Shown: positions 32,929 to 44,006, counted from the stretch's first letter. The stretch is 64,000 nucleotides of DNA from Burkholderia ubonensis (GCF_001718695.1 NZ_CP013420.1:682001-746000); one strand, 5' to 3'. The notes: generated by a model from the letters alone, not told the origin. A program made the numbers and translations.

Positions 32929-34125
32929 ATGACTGCATCCACTTCCAAGCGCGCGCTGCAAACCCGCATCGTTCAACCCGACGACGTGATTCCGGAAGGC
33001 TTCCGTTCGTTCGTCGCGCCGGTCGCGCGCGCGTCGACGGTCGTGTTTCCCGACCTCGCGACGATGCGCAACCTCGACTGGCGCCAGGACAGCCAGTGGC
33101 GATACGGCCTGCACGCGACGCCGACCTCGCTCGCGCTCGCGCAGCGGCTTGCGGAGATCGAGGGCGGCACGCACGCGCTGCTGCAGCCGTCGGGTCTCGC
33201 GTCGATCATGAACGTCTACTTCGGCCTGGTGAAGGCAGGCGACGACGTGCTGATCCCGCACAACGTCTACGGCCCGAACGCCGATTTCGGCAACTGGCTC
33301 GCCAAGGATTTCGGCATCACCGCGCGTTTCTACGATCCGCTCGTCGGCGCCGGCATTGCGGACCTGATCCGGCCGAACACGCGCCTGATCTGGCTCGAGG
33401 CGCCCGGCTCGGTGACGATGGAAGTGCCGGACGTCCGGGCGATCACGGCGGTCGCGAAGCAGCACGGCGTCGTCACCGCGATCGACAACACGTATTCGGC
33501 GGGGCTCGCGTTCAAGCCGTTCGAGCACGGCGTCGACATCTCGGTGCAGGCGCTGACCAAGTACCAGTCGGGCGGCAGCGACCTGCTGATGGGCGCGACG
33601 ATCACCGCGGACGCGGCGCTGCACGCGCATCTGAAGCTCGCGCGGATGCGCTGCGGGATCGGCGTGTCGGTCGACGACTGCTCGCTCGTGCTGCGCAGCC
33701 TGCCGAGCATGCGCGCGCGCTTCGACGCGCACAGCAAGAGCGCGCTCGCGCTCGCGCACTGGCTGAAGGCGCGGCCCGAAATCGCGACCGTGCTGCATCC
33801 GCAACTGCCGGATTGTCCGGGCCATGCGTCGTTCGTTCGCGATTTCACCGCGGGCGGCGCTCCGGCGGCAGGCGGCCTGTTCTCGGTGATCTTCGACGCG
33901 CGCTACAGCGCGGCGCAGGTCGACCGCTTCGTCGAGGCGCTGGAGCTGTTCGCAATCGGCTGGAGCTGGGGCGGCGCGTGCAGCCTCGCGATGCCGTACG
34001 ACGTCGCGTCGATGCGGCCGGAGTGGCCGCATCGCGGCACGCTGGTGCGCTTCTACGTCGGCCTCGAGGACGAGGCCGACCTGCGCGCGGACATCGAGCG
34101 CGCGATGCAGGCGACGCTCGGCTGA
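32929..34125 (+). CDS. metC: Cystathionine beta-lyase (Cys/Met metabolism PLP enzyme)
   Basis: A 398-residue fold type I PLP enzyme. The PLP-lysine is in SVQALTKYQSGGSDLLMG; the substrate loop LIWLEAPGSVTMEVPD and TAIDNTYSAGLAFKPF are typical of the MetC branch rather than cystathionine gamma-synthase. It would convert cystathionine to homocysteine. ATG 32929 (MTASTSKRALQTRIV) is chosen over the upstream frame because it matches the usual N-terminus. A perfect terminator follows at 34167-34198. Confidence 0.9.
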   Translation: MTASTSKRALQTRIVQPDDVIPEGFRSFVAPVARASTVVFPDLATMRNLDWRQDSQWRYGLHATPTSLALAQRLAEIEGGTHALLQPSGLASIMNVYFGLVKAGDDVLIPHNVYGPNADFGNWLAKDFGITARFYDPLVGAGIADLIRPNTRLIWLEAPGSVTMEVPDVRAITAVAKQHGVVTAIDNTYSAGLAFKPFEHGVDISVQALTKYQSGGSDLLMGATITADAALHAHLKLARMRCGIGVSVDDCSLVLRSLPSMRARFDAHSKSALALAHWLKARPEIATVLHPQLPDCPGHASFVRDFTAGGAPAAGGLFSVIFDARYSAAQVDRFVEALELFAIGWSWGGACSLAMPYDVASMRPEWPHRGTLVRFYVGLEDEADLRADIERAMQATLG

Positions 34126-34166
34126 GCGGCGCTCGCACAGGGCGGGCAGGCCGGTCAAGGCCATAT

Positions 34167-34198
34167 GCCGGCGTGACCTGCGGTCGCGCCGGCGTTTT
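34167..34198. terminator. Terminator between metC and serB
   Basis: GCCGGCG-T-GACC-TGC-GGTC-G-CGCCGGC followed by GTTTTG: an 11-bp Watson-Crick stem plus one T-G pair, three-base loop, T-tract, between converging genes. Confidence 0.8.
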
Positions 34199-34202
34199 GA
34201 TT

Positions 34203-35048
34203 TCAGAACAGGCGCAGCAGGCCGTCGAGGCCGACGTGATCGAACGCGACCGTCGCCGCGCTGCGCACGATCGGCTTCGCGCGGAAGGCGACCGACAGGC
34301 CGGCTTCCGCCATCATCTTCAGGTCGTTCGAGCCGTCGCCCATCGCGATCGCGCGGCTCGGCGCGATGCCGAGCGACGCGCACGTGTCGCGCAGCATGCG
34401 CGCCTTCACGTCGGCGTTGACGATCTCGCCGATCACTTTCCCGGTCAGCTTGCCGTCGACGATCTCGAGCGTGTTCGCGTGCGCGAAGTCGAGGCCGAGC
34501 CGCGTCTTCAGGCGTGCGGTGAAGAACGTGAAGCCGCCCGACACGAGCAGCGTCTTCAGGCCGGCGGCCTTCGCGCCGGCGAGCATCGTTTCCGCGCCCG
34601 GCGACAGCCGCAGCCGCTCGTCGTACACGCGCTCGAGCGCCTGCGCGTCGAGGCCGGCGAGCAGCGCGACGCGGCGCGTCAGGCTTTCGTCGAAATCGCG
34701 GATCTCGCCGCGCATCGACGCCTCGGTGATCGCCGCCACCTCCGCCTTCAGGCCGCAGAAATCCGCGATCTCGTCGATGCACTCGATCGTGATCAGCGTC
34801 GAATCCATGTCCATCACGACGAGCCCGAAGTCGCGCAGCGTGCGGCCGGCGTCGACGAACGCGAAGTCGAGCGCGTGCGTGCCGCAGTACACGTCGATGT
34901 CGGGCCGCTGCGCCGGATCGGCACCCTCGATGCGCAGCGCGTGCTCGTCGACCTGCACGGCGCGGGCGCCGCGCGCCAGCGCGAGCAACGGTTTGTGATG
35001 CGCGTCCGACAACGGCGCGACGCTCTGGATGACGAGATTCTGAATCAT
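34203..35048 (-). CDS. serB: Phosphoserine phosphatase SerB
   Basis: A 281-residue HAD hydrolase making serine from phosphoserine. The nucleophile motif VMDMDSTLITIECIDEIADF, motif II (LLVSGGFTFF) and motif III/IV (AMGDGSNDLKMMAEAG) are exact. The N-terminal 80 residues form a diverged ACT-like domain, usual in this family. ATG 35048 is the first Met before MIQNLVIQSVA; the frame upstream is an extension over the LysR promoter region. Ends nine bases from the metC terminator on the opposite strand. Confidence 0.95.
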   Translation of the reverse strand: MIQNLVIQSVAPLSDAHHKPLLALARGARAVQVDEHALRIEGADPAQRPDIDVYCGTHALDFAFVDAGRTLRDFGLVVMDMDSTLITIECIDEIADFCGLKAEVAAITEASMRGEIRDFDESLTRRVALLAGLDAQALERVYDERLRLSPGAETMLAGAKAAGLKTLLVSGGFTFFTARLKTRLGLDFAHANTLEIVDGKLTGKVIGEIVNADVKARMLRDTCASLGIAPSRAIAMGDGSNDLKMMAEAGLSVAFRAKPIVRSAATVAFDHVGLDGLLRLF

Positions 35049-35275
35049 GACGGATGGGTTGGAATGCGAATGGAATGCGTGGGCGGCCGTGGCCGCCTGC
35101 GGACGCCGAACCGGGCCGCCCGAAGCGGGCGGCGGGCGGCTGCGCCGCAAACGCAACATTGTAGCCGGTCAGTGCGGCTTGGGCGCCGGACGGCGGCGCG
35201 CGGCGATCGCGAGCGGATAGCCGGGCGTGTTCACGCGCCCGCCCGGAGCCGGTCCGCACCGGTCACGCGCGCCGT

Positions 35276-36229
35276 CTATCGTGCATCCGTCCGATCCCAG
35301 TAAGGCGGATCGCCGAAATGCCCGGCGAGAAACGCAATGAACGCGAGCGTCTTCAGCGGCACGTGCGCGCGGCTCGGGTAGACGGCCCAGATCGCGACTT
35401 CGTCGGCGAGCGGATAGTCGTCGAGCACGGTGACGAGCGCGCCGCGCGCCAATTGGGGCGCGACGTCCCAGGTCGACTTGATCGCGATCCCGAAGCCGTT
35501 GACGAGCGCTTCGCGGATCGCCTCGCCGTTGCTCGCGACGAGCCGGCCGCCGACACGTACCGTGAGCGGCCCCTGCGGCGTGACGAACGACCAGTCGCGC
35601 TGGTCGCCGAGGATCACGCATTCGTGCTGCGCGAGATCGGCCGGGTGGCGCGGCGCGCCGTGCTCGGCGAGATAGGCGGGCGAGCAGCACACGACGCGGC
35701 GGTTCACGGCGAGCTTGCGCGCGACCAGCGTCGAATCCTTCAGCGCGCCGAGCCGGATCGCGACGTCGATGCCTTCGTCGACCAGGTCGACGATCTCGTC
35801 GGACAGCCGCAGGTCGAGCGACACCGACGGGTAGCGGCGCAGGAAGGCAGGGATCACCGGCGCGACGTGCTGGCGGCCGAACGACGACGACATCGACACC
35901 TTCAGGCGCCCGTACGGATCGGTGCGGCCGTGGCCGACCGACGCGCGCGCGGCGTCGGCGGCGGCGAGCAGCGCCTCGGCGCGCGCCATGAACACCTCGC
36001 CGTCCTGCGTGACGCTGATGCGGCGCGTGGTGCGATGCAGCAGGCGGGCGCCGAGCTGGCGTTCGAGTTGCGCGATGCGTGCGCTCGCGACCGCGGCGGA
36101 CACGCCGAATTCGCGGCCGGCGGCGGTCACGTTCGCGAGCAGCGCCGCGCGCACGAACAGGCCGACGTCGAGCAGGTCGAGCGGCTTGTCGGGGGCGGGC
36201 ATGGGGGCTGATGTCGGGGCCGATGTCAT
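35276..36229 (-). CDS. LysR-family transcriptional regulator
   Basis: A 317-residue LysR regulator. The winged helix-turn-helix (DLLDVGLFVRAALLANVTAAGREFGVSAAVASARIAQLERQ, split across about residues 18-60) is followed by the substrate-binding fold (SSFGRQHVAPVIPAFLRRYP onward). It is divergent from the oxidoreductase at 36355, separated by 125 bases, the classic arrangement for a LysR protein and its target. ATG 36229 gives MTSAPTSAP; an upstream in-frame Met at 36244 is possible. The inducer is unknown. Confidence 0.88.
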   Translation of the reverse strand: MTSAPTSAPMPAPDKPLDLLDVGLFVRAALLANVTAAGREFGVSAAVASARIAQLERQLGARLLHRTTRRISVTQDGEVFMARAEALLAAADAARASVGHGRTDPYGRLKVSMSSSFGRQHVAPVIPAFLRRYPSVSLDLRLSDEIVDLVDEGIDVAIRLGALKDSTLVARKLAVNRRVVCCSPAYLAEHGAPRHPADLAQHECVILGDQRDWSFVTPQGPLTVRVGGRLVASNGEAIREALVNGFGIAIKSTWDVAPQLARGALVTVLDDYPLADEVAIWAVYPSRAHVPLKTLAFIAFLAGHFGDPPYWDRTDAR

Positions 36230-36354
36230 TCTTCGGAAAATCAAGAAAATGTTTCAGGAAATATAGCGGTTTTCGCGAATGATCGCGCGGCCTACGATGC
36301 GGTGTCACAGGGCCGCCGTCGCGGCCCGATCGACCCCCTGCAAGGAGCCGCATG

Positions 36355-37371
36355 ATGAAAGCCGTTGGATTGACACGTTACCTGCCGATCGACGATCCGC
36401 AGGCGTTGCTCGACGTCGAGCTGCCGCAGCCCGTGCCGGGCCCGCGCGACCTGCTCGTGAAGGTCGAGGCAATTTCCGTGAATCCGGTCGACACCAAGGT
36501 GCGCGCGCCGAAGCCGCAGGTCGAAGCCGCGCCGCGCGTGCTTGGCTGGGACGCCGCCGGCACGGTCGTCGCGGTGGGTGCGGACGTGACGCTGTTCCGG
36601 CCGGGCGACGAGGTGTTCTACGCGGGCAGCATCACGCGGCCGGGCGCGAACAGCGAATACCACGCGGTCGACGAGCGCGTCGCCGCGCTGAAGCCGAGCA
36701 CGCTCGACTTCGCGGCCGCCGCCGCGCTGCCGCTCACCGCGCTGACCGCGTGGGAAGCGCTGTTCGACCGCCTGCGCGTGTCGCCGCAGGGCGCGGACGC
36801 GGGCAAGTCGGTGCTGATCATCGGCGGCGCGGGCGGGGTCGGCTCGATCGCGATCCAGCTCGCGAAGACGCTCGGCAAGCTGCACGTGATCGCGACCGCG
36901 TCACGGCCCGAATCGGTGCAGTGGGTGCGCGCGCTCGGCGCCGACCAGGCCGTCGACCACTTCGGCGACCTGCCCGCGCAGCTGCGCGACGCGGGCCACC
37001 CGCAGGTCGACTACGTGCTGATCTTCAACGACACCGACCGGCACTTCCCGGCGGCGGCTGAGGTGATCCGGCCGCAGGGCGGCATCTGCACGATCGTCGA
37101 GAACGCGAAGCCGATTCCGGTCGAGCTGCTGAAGGCGAAGAGCGCCGCGTTTCACTGGGAATTCATGTTCACGCGCGCGATGTTCGAGACGCCGGACATG
37201 ATCGAGCAGCACAAGCTGCTGACCGAAGTCGCGCGGCTCGTCGACGACGGCGTGCTGCGCACGACGCTGGGCGAGCACCTCGGTGCGATCAACGCGGACA
37301 ACGTGCGGCGCGCGCATCGGCTGCTGGAAGCGGGGCGCGCGATCGGCAAGCTGGTGCTGAGCGGCTTCTGA
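36355..37371 (+). CDS. MDR-family NAD(P)H-dependent oxidoreductase (zinc-type alcohol dehydrogenase-like)
   Basis: A 338-residue medium-chain dehydrogenase/reductase. The Rossmann motif is GGAGGVGSIAIQLAKTLG (about residues 158-175). The catalytic zinc Cys/His pattern and structural-zinc cysteines are absent, so it belongs with quinone/enone reductases of the ADH_fam type rather than true alcohol dehydrogenases. AAGGAG at 36342-36347 is seven bases before ATG 36355 and four before ATG 36352; I take 36355. Divergent from the LysR gene, which probably controls it. Confidence 0.86.
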   Translation: MKAVGLTRYLPIDDPQALLDVELPQPVPGPRDLLVKVEAISVNPVDTKVRAPKPQVEAAPRVLGWDAAGTVVAVGADVTLFRPGDEVFYAGSITRPGANSEYHAVDERVAALKPSTLDFAAAAALPLTALTAWEALFDRLRVSPQGADAGKSVLIIGGAGGVGSIAIQLAKTLGKLHVIATASRPESVQWVRALGADQAVDHFGDLPAQLRDAGHPQVDYVLIFNDTDRHFPAAAEVIRPQGGICTIVENAKPIPVELLKAKSAAFHWEFMFTRAMFETPDMIEQHKLLTEVARLVDDGVLRTTLGEHLGAINADNVRRAHRLLEAGRAIGKLVLSGF

Positions 37372-37531
37372 GCGCAGCATCGGACGCACGGCATGCGCGG
37401 CGAACGCAAGCGGGGTAACACCCGATGCGATCGGGGCGCATGACGGGCCGCTTGGCGGTAGACTGGCAGCGCATCATGCATCGAAAACCGCGCGGCGCGC
37501 GCCAGCAGCGCCGCAAAACAAGGAGGTCAGC

Positions 37532-38083
37532 ATGAGCCAACGCAGTGTGTCGGTCGCCGCATCGTGGTCGGTCGCGATCGCGGCGGCGTGCGTCAGCGCC
37601 AGCGTGTTCGCGGCGCCGCCGGTCAAGGGCAGCCTGAAGGGCGGCGGCACCGGACAGCTCGAGTACACCGTCAAGGTCGATTCGAAGACGTTCGGCAACA
37701 CGCAGGAGACGCGCAAGATCCGCTCGGGCGAGACGGACGACTTCAACTGGAAATCGGTTCCGCCCGATGGCGCGGTCGCGATGCCGGACGAGTGCCCGAA
37801 TTCCGCCAACCTGCCGCGCGACGCGAACGGCGCGATGGTCCGGCAGACGCAGGTCCGGCTCGCGCCGTCGATCGACGCGAAGGGGATGGCGAACGTGCAG
37901 ATGAGCTTCCAGGCGGCCGCGCCGAAAGGCACGCGCAGCGTGACGGCCGGCGGCAAGTCGCTGCTGTGTCCGAACGTCGTGTCGGTGAGCCAGGTGAAGT
38001 GGCTGACGATCTCGTCCAGCGGCGGATCGAAAACCGTCACGATGAGCGACGGCACGAAGGTCACCGTATCGATCAAGCACTGA
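37532..38083 (+). CDS. Secreted protein of unknown function with a CPN/CPN cysteine pair
   Basis: A 183-residue protein with signal peptide (SWSVAIAAACVSASVFAAPP, cleavage after SVFAA). The mature part is Thr/Ser/Lys-rich and predicted all-beta, with two cysteines in similar contexts (PDECPNSANLP and SLLCPNVVSVS) that may form a disulfide. A very strong ribosome site (AAGGAGG six bases before ATG) suggests high expression. I do not recognise it; it may be a Burkholderiales-specific periplasmic or secreted protein. Its neighbours (oxidoreductase, FetAB) give no functional clue. Confidence 0.78.
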   Translation: MSQRSVSVAASWSVAIAAACVSASVFAAPPVKGSLKGGGTGQLEYTVKVDSKTFGNTQETRKIRSGETDDFNWKSVPPDGAVAMPDECPNSANLPRDANGAMVRQTQVRLAPSIDAKGMANVQMSFQAAAPKGTRSVTAGGKSLLCPNVVSVSQVKWLTISSSGGSKTVTMSDGTKVTVSIKH

Positions 38084-38266
38084 GGCCGGCCGCCGACCGG
38101 TGCGTGCGCAACCATCGCGGGTGCGCGCCGGCCGGATGGCCGCTCGCCCGCCGCACTGCATGACGTCATATGGCCGTCACGCAGCTGCGGCGCGGCGGTT
38201 CTTCTTCCCAGACGTCATTCCAACCCGGTCATGCATACGCGCGGGGCGGCCTTGCCGCGCCACGCG

Positions 38267-39066
38267 TCACGACTTGCGTTCCTCCAGCCGCGACGCAATG
38301 AAGCGATGGTCGGGCGAGAACAACCGGCGATAGGTCAGCAGCACCGCGCCGACCGTGCCGAGCGCGGACGCCGCGGCGATCAGGAACATGATGACGATCT
38401 GATAGCGCACGGCCTGCAGCGGCGACTGGCCGGCCAGCACCTGGCCGGTCATCATGCCCGGCAGGCTGACGACGCCGACGACGGCCATCTGGTTGAGCGT
38501 CGGCAGCATGCCGGCGCGCACGGCCTGCCGCGCGGCGTCCTGCGCGGCTTCCCAGCGCGTCGCGCCTAGCGCGAGCGCCGTTTCCACGCGGTCGCGGCGC
38601 GCGGTGAGCTCCTCGGTCATCCGCTCGACGCCGAGCGACACGCCGGTCAGCGTATTGCCGAGGATCATCCCGAGGATCGGAATCGCATACTGCGGCGCAT
38701 ACCACGGATGAATGCGGATCACGACGAACAGCCCGATCGCCGCGACGATCCAGCTGCTGGCCCAGATCGACAGGATGCTGTCGACGCGCTGCCCGCGATA
38801 GGTGCGCTTGCCGCGGCCGGCGCCCGCGAAGCCGGCGATCAGCGTCATCAGCGCGGTGAGCGGCAGCACGACGTACCAGCGCGCATGGCCGAACACCCAG
38901 CCGAGCACGTAGCCGATCGCGAGCAGCTGCACGACGGTGCGCACCGCGGCGAGCGCGAGCTTGCGGCCGAGCCCGAGCGACAGCGCGGCCGAGATCGCGC
39001 CGTTGACCGCGACGAGCGCCGCCGCGATGCCGACGTCGACGAGGCTCAGATCCTGCAGCGTCGGGC

Positions 39067-39070
<4 letters not shown>
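38267..39070 (-). CDS. fetB: ABC transporter permease, FetB/YbbM (UPF0014) family
   Basis: A 267-residue integral membrane protein with seven hydrophobic spans and the family signatures LGLGRKLALAAVRTVVQLLA and ILGMILGNTLTGVSLG. In E. coli FetAB is an exporter that lowers iron and helps oxidative-stress resistance; other members act in metal or glutamine transport. The ATG overlaps the stop of the ATPase gene by four bases (ATGA, 39067-39070), so FetA and FetB are translationally coupled. Ends 183 bases from the upstream + strand gene. Confidence 0.88.
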
Positions 39071-39768
<698 letters not shown>

Positions 39769-39920
39769 GTCGAAAATGAAAAAAAGCGTTAACGGCGCCG
39801 AAGCGGCGCGAAGGCGTGCGTCATAATACCGATTGAAAAGCCGCCGGTGTCGTGCTCTGTGCGCTCGCGCAAGTGGCCCGACATGGCGCGCCAACTCTGC
39901 AGAACAACAACGGAACCGCC

Positions 39921-42176
39921 ATGACGCTTACTCGAGCCATCGGCAAATCGGCTGCATGGATCGCCGGCATCGTCGCGGTCGTGATCGCGGTGGCCGGCGT
40001 GTTTGTCTTCACGTTCGACTGGAACCACGTGAAACCGTGGGTCAACGAACAGGTGAGCGCGGCGCTCGGCCGCCCGTTCGCGATCAACGGCGATCTCAAG
40101 GTCGACTGGCGCCGCCCCGACGGCGAAACCGGCTGGCGCGCGTGGGTGCCGTGGCCGAGCCTCTCCGCGACACGGATCGAAATCGGCAACCCCGACTGGG
40201 CGAAGGCGCCGAAGTTCGTCACGCTCGACGCCGCGCACTTCGATCTCGCGATCCTGCCGCTGCTTGCGCATGAAATCGTCATTCCGTCGATCGACGTCGT
40301 CAATCCCGCGGTGGATCTCGAACGGCTCGCCGACGGCCGCAACACGTGGACCTTCCAGTTCAAGCAGTCGAGCCAGCCGTCGCCGTGGAAGGTGCGGCTC
40401 GACAGCTTCGGCTTCGCGAAGGGCATGGTCACGTATCGCGACGCGATCACGAAAGCCGACCTGACGATCGCGATCGACACGCTCGGCCAGCCGATTCCGC
40501 TCGGCGACGTGATGAAGGAGCAGGAGGAAACGTCGCGTGCGGCGTCGGCGCAGCGCGTCGGCAAGCATGGCGCCGCGCAGTTGAGCGCGAAGGCCAATGC
40601 CGATGCAGCGTCGGGGGCGAGCGGAGCGGCGGCTGCTTCGGGGGCTTCGGCTTCGTCTGCGTCAGCGGTCGTGCAGGCGTCCGCTGCGTCTAGTGCGTCT
40701 AGTGCGCGTGCTGCCTCGGGCGCCACTGCGTCCGCGCAGTCGTCCGGTCCGACCTATGCGTTCGGGCTCAAGGTCGACGGCCGCTACAAGGGCGTGCCGA
40801 TCAGCGGCACCGGCAAGCTCGGCGGCGTGCTCGCGCTCGAGGACGCGTCGCGGCCGTTCCCGCTGCAGGCCGACGTGAAGGCGGGCGACACGCGCCTCGC
40901 GATCGTCGGCACGCTGACCGATCCGCGCCAACTGGCCGCGATCGACCTGCGTCTGTGGCTGCAGGGCACGACGATGTCGCACCTGTATGCGCTGACCGGC
41001 ATCACGCTGCCGGACACGCCGCCCTATGCGACCGAAGGGCGCCTGATCGGCAATTTCAAGCCGCACGCGAGCACGTTCCGCTACGAGAACTTCAACGGCC
41101 GGGTCGGCGGCAGCGACCTGGGCGGCACGCTCGCCTATGCGCAGCGCGAGCCGCGTCCGCAGCTGTCGGGCGAGCTGGTGTCGAACCTGCTGCGCTTCTC
41201 CGACCTCGCGCCGGTGATCGGCGCGGACACCGCCGCGAGCAAGGCGCAGCGCGGCGACACGACGCGCCAGCCGGCGGGCCGCGTGCTGCCGGTCGAGGCG
41301 TTCCGCACCGACCGCTGGCGCGCGCTCGACGCGGACGTCAAGTTCACCGGCCGCAAGCTGATCAAGAGCGCCGACCTGCCGATCACCGACCTGTACACGC
41401 ACGTCGTGATGCAGGACGGCGTGCTGTCGTTCGAGCCGCTGAAGTTCGGTGTCGCGGGCGGCTCGCTCGCGACGACCGCGCATCTCGACGGCAGCGGCGC
41501 GCCGCTCAAGGGCCGCTTCACGGTCGCCGCGCGGCACCTGAAGCTCAAGCAGCTGTTCCCGACCCAGAAGGTGATGCAGTCGGCGCTCGGCGAGATCAAC
41601 GGCGATGCGTCGTTGTCCGCGACCGGCAATTCGCCGGCCGCGCTCGCCGCGACGTCGAACGGCGAAGTGAAGGCGATCGTGACCAACGGCGCGATCAGCC
41701 GGCTGCTGATGGAAGCGGCCGGCCTGAACGTCGCGAACGTCGTCTACGAGAAGCTGTTCGGCGGCCGCGACGTGAAGATCAACTGCGCGGCGGTCGATTT
41801 CCAGGCGACCAACGGCGTGCTCGACACGAAGGTGTTCGCGCTCGACACCGACGACGCGCTGATCAACGTCGACGGCCCGATCAGCCTGCGCGACGAATCG
41901 ATGAACCTGAAAGTGCATCCGCACACGAAGGGCTTCCGAATTTTCTCGCTGCGCTCGCCGCTGTACGTGAAGGGCACGTTCAAGAATCCGGACGTCGGCG
42001 TCGATGCGGGCGCGCTCGCGTTGCGCGCCGGCGCGATGGTCGGCCTCGGGCTGATCAACCCGCTGGCCGCGCTGATCCCGCTGATTGCGCCGAGCAACAA
42101 CAAGGACGTGCCGTGCAGCGAGCTGTTCGCGCAGCTGAAGACGCCGACGAAGGTGTCGGCGAAGGCCGGCAAATGA
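39921..42176 (+). CDS. AsmA-family protein
   Basis: A 751-residue AsmA-like protein with an N-terminal membrane anchor (AWIAGIVAVVIAVAGVFVFTF, residues 12-32), an N-terminal AsmA domain (NHVKPWVNEQVSAALGRPF, GDLKVDWR), and the C-terminal AsmA_2 region (FSLRSPLYVKGTFKNPDV). Members bridge the periplasm and are linked to phospholipid transport to the outer membrane. Residues about 225-280 form an Ala/Ser-only low-complexity linker. ATG 39921 is chosen for the transmembrane start; the frame extends to 39852. Divergent from fetAB. Confidence 0.9.
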   Translation: MTLTRAIGKSAAWIAGIVAVVIAVAGVFVFTFDWNHVKPWVNEQVSAALGRPFAINGDLKVDWRRPDGETGWRAWVPWPSLSATRIEIGNPDWAKAPKFVTLDAAHFDLAILPLLAHEIVIPSIDVVNPAVDLERLADGRNTWTFQFKQSSQPSPWKVRLDSFGFAKGMVTYRDAITKADLTIAIDTLGQPIPLGDVMKEQEETSRAASAQRVGKHGAAQLSAKANADAASGASGAAAASGASASSASAVVQASAASSASSARAASGATASAQSSGPTYAFGLKVDGRYKGVPISGTGKLGGVLALEDASRPFPLQADVKAGDTRLAIVGTLTDPRQLAAIDLRLWLQGTTMSHLYALTGITLPDTPPYATEGRLIGNFKPHASTFRYENFNGRVGGSDLGGTLAYAQREPRPQLSGELVSNLLRFSDLAPVIGADTAASKAQRGDTTRQPAGRVLPVEAFRTDRWRALDADVKFTGRKLIKSADLPITDLYTHVVMQDGVLSFEPLKFGVAGGSLATTAHLDGSGAPLKGRFTVAARHLKLKQLFPTQKVMQSALGEINGDASLSATGNSPAALAATSNGEVKAIVTNGAISRLLMEAAGLNVANVVYEKLFGGRDVKINCAAVDFQATNGVLDTKVFALDTDDALINVDGPISLRDESMNLKVHPHTKGFRIFSLRSPLYVKGTFKNPDVGVDAGALALRAGAMVGLGLINPLAALIPLIAPSNNKDVPCSELFAQLKTPTKVSAKAGK

Positions 42177-42343
42177 CGGGCGCGCACGGCGGCCGGGACG
42201 CCTTCGGCGCCGGTTGCCGCCCCCCGCGGAAATTGTGATGCGCCCCTGTTTATCCGGCAGCCGGATTCGGTGTGACCCAGCGATTCACCGACTCCTGCTA
42301 AAATACCCGGTTTTCCGTCGATTACCTCCTAACGGGATCTGCC

Positions 42344-43936
42344 GTGCTTTCTACTGCCAATATCACGATGCAATTCGGGCCGAAGCCCCTGTTCGAGAAC
42401 ATCTCGGTCAAGTTCGGCGAGGGCAATCGCTATGGCCTGATCGGCGCGAACGGCTGCGGCAAGTCGACGTTCATGAAGATCCTCGGCGGCGACCTCGAGC
42501 CGAGCGGCGGCAACGTCGCGCTCGAGCCGAACGTGCGCCTCGGCAAGCTGCGCCAGGACCAGTTCGCGTACGAGGACGTGCGCGTGCTCGACGTCGTGAT
42601 GATGGGCCACACCGAGATGTGGGCCGCGATGACCGAGCGCGACGCGATCTACGCGAACCCGGACGCGACCGACGACGACTACATGCATGCGGCCGAGCTC
42701 GAGGCCAAGTTCGCCGAGTACGGCGGCTATGACGCCGAGGCGCGCGCGGGCGCGCTGCTGCTCGGCATCGGCATCGACGAGAAGTTCCACAACGGCACGA
42801 TGAGCGACGTCGCGCCGGGCTGGAAGCTGCGCGTGCTGCTCGCGCAGGCGCTGTTCTCGAAGCCGGACGTGCTGCTGCTCGACGAACCGACCAACAACCT
42901 CGACATCAACTCGATCCGTTGGCTCGAAGACACGCTCAACGAGTACAACTCGACGATGATCATCATCTCGCACGATCGTCACTTCCTGAACTCGGTGTGC
43001 ACGCACATGGCCGACATGGACTACGGCACGCTGAAGGTCTGGCCGGGCAACTATGACGACTACATGCTCGCGTCCGCGCAGGCTCGCGAGCGCCAGGCTG
43101 CCGCGAACGCGCGCGCGAAGGAGCGCGTGGCCGAGCTGCAGGACTTCGTGCGCCGCTTCTCGGCGAACAAGTCGAAGGCCCGCCAGGCGACGAGCCGCGC
43201 GAAGCAGATCGACAAGATCAAGATCGAGGAATTCAAGCCGTCGTCGCGCCAGAACCCGTTCATCCGCTTCGAGTACGAGAAGAAGCTGCACAACGTCGCG
43301 GTCGTCGCGGAAGAGATCACGAAGAAGTACGAGCGCACGATCTTCCAGAACTTCAACCTGTCGGTGCAGCCGGGCGAGCGGATCGCGATCATCGGCGAGA
43401 ACGGCGCGGGCAAGACGACGCTGCTGCGTGCGCTGCTCGGCAACCTGACGCTCGATCACGGCACGGTGAAGTGGGCCGAGAACGCGAACGTCGGCTACAT
43501 GCCGCAGGACACGTACGAAGAGTTCCCGAACGACGTCACGCTGATGGACTGGATCGACCAGTACCGCAAGGACGGCGACGACGAGACGATGGTGCGCGGC
43601 ACGCTCGGCCGCCTGCTGTTCTCGGCGGACGACATCAAGAAGTCGGTGAAGGTGCTGTCGGGCGGCGAGAAGGGCCGCATGATCTGGGGCAAGCTGATGC
43701 TCGGCCGCCACAACGTGCTGCTGATGGACGAGCCGACCAACCACATGGACATGGAATCGATCGAGTCGCTGCAGATCGCGCTCGAGAAGTTCGAAGGCAC
43801 GCTGATCTTCGTGTCGCACGACCGTGAGTTCGTCAGCGGCCTCGCGAACCGGATCATCGAAGTGACCACGCATGGCACGCTGACCGACTTCGGCGGGAAT
43901 TACGAGGACTTCCTCGCGAGCCAGGGGCAGGAGTAA
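42344..43936 (+). CDS. ABC-F ATPase, YbiT-like
   Basis: A 530-residue soluble protein with two ABC domains and no membrane segment, the ABC-F pattern acting on ribosomes. Walker A1 [17 protein letters not shown], Walker B1 [12 protein letters not shown], linker with charged helix ([25 protein letters not shown]), Walker A2 [17 protein letters not shown] and Walker B2 [16 protein letters not shown] are intact. The 85-residue region after domain 1 fits YbiT better than EttA, but paralogue naming is uncertain. Start is GTG 42344 ([12 protein letters not shown]). A strong terminator follows. Confidence 0.9.
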   Translation: MLSTANITMQFGPKPLFENISVKFGEGNRYGLIGANGCGKSTFMKILGGDLEPSGGNVALEPNVRLGKLRQDQFAYEDVRVLDVVMMGHTEMWAAMTERDAIYANPDATDDDYMHAAELEAKFAEYGGYDAEARAGALLLGIGIDEKFHNGTMSDVAPGWKLRVLLAQALFSKPDVLLLDEPTNNLDINSIRWLEDTLNEYNSTMIIISHDRHFLNSVCTHMADMDYGTLKVWPGNYDDYMLASAQARERQAAANARAKERVAELQDFVRRFSANKSKARQATSRAKQIDKIKIEEFKPSSRQNPFIRFEYEKKLHNVAVVAEEITKKYERTIFQNFNLSVQPGERIAIIGENGAGKTTLLRALLGNLTLDHGTVKWAENANVGYMPQDTYEEFPNDVTLMDWIDQYRKDGDDETMVRGTLGRLLFSADDIKKSVKVLSGGEKGRMIWGKLMLGRHNVLLMDEPTNHMDMESIESLQIALEKFEGTLIFVSHDREFVSGLANRIIEVTTHGTLTDFGGNYEDFLASQGQE

Positions 43937-43971
43937 TCGCACGGGCGACCATGCCCGCGCCGATTCGCGTG

Positions 43972-44006
43972 AAGCCCGCCAGGTTTATTCCTGGCGGGCT
44001 TTTTTG
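43972..44006 (+). terminator. Intrinsic terminator after the ABC-F gene
   Basis: AAGCCCGCCAGG-TTTATT-CCTGGCGGGCTTTTTT, a perfect 12-bp stem, 36 bases after the stop. Confidence 0.9.

Noticed and set aside
32449..35259. 936-residue open frame on the - strand
   Set aside because: Antisense to metC and out of frame with serB; no domains.
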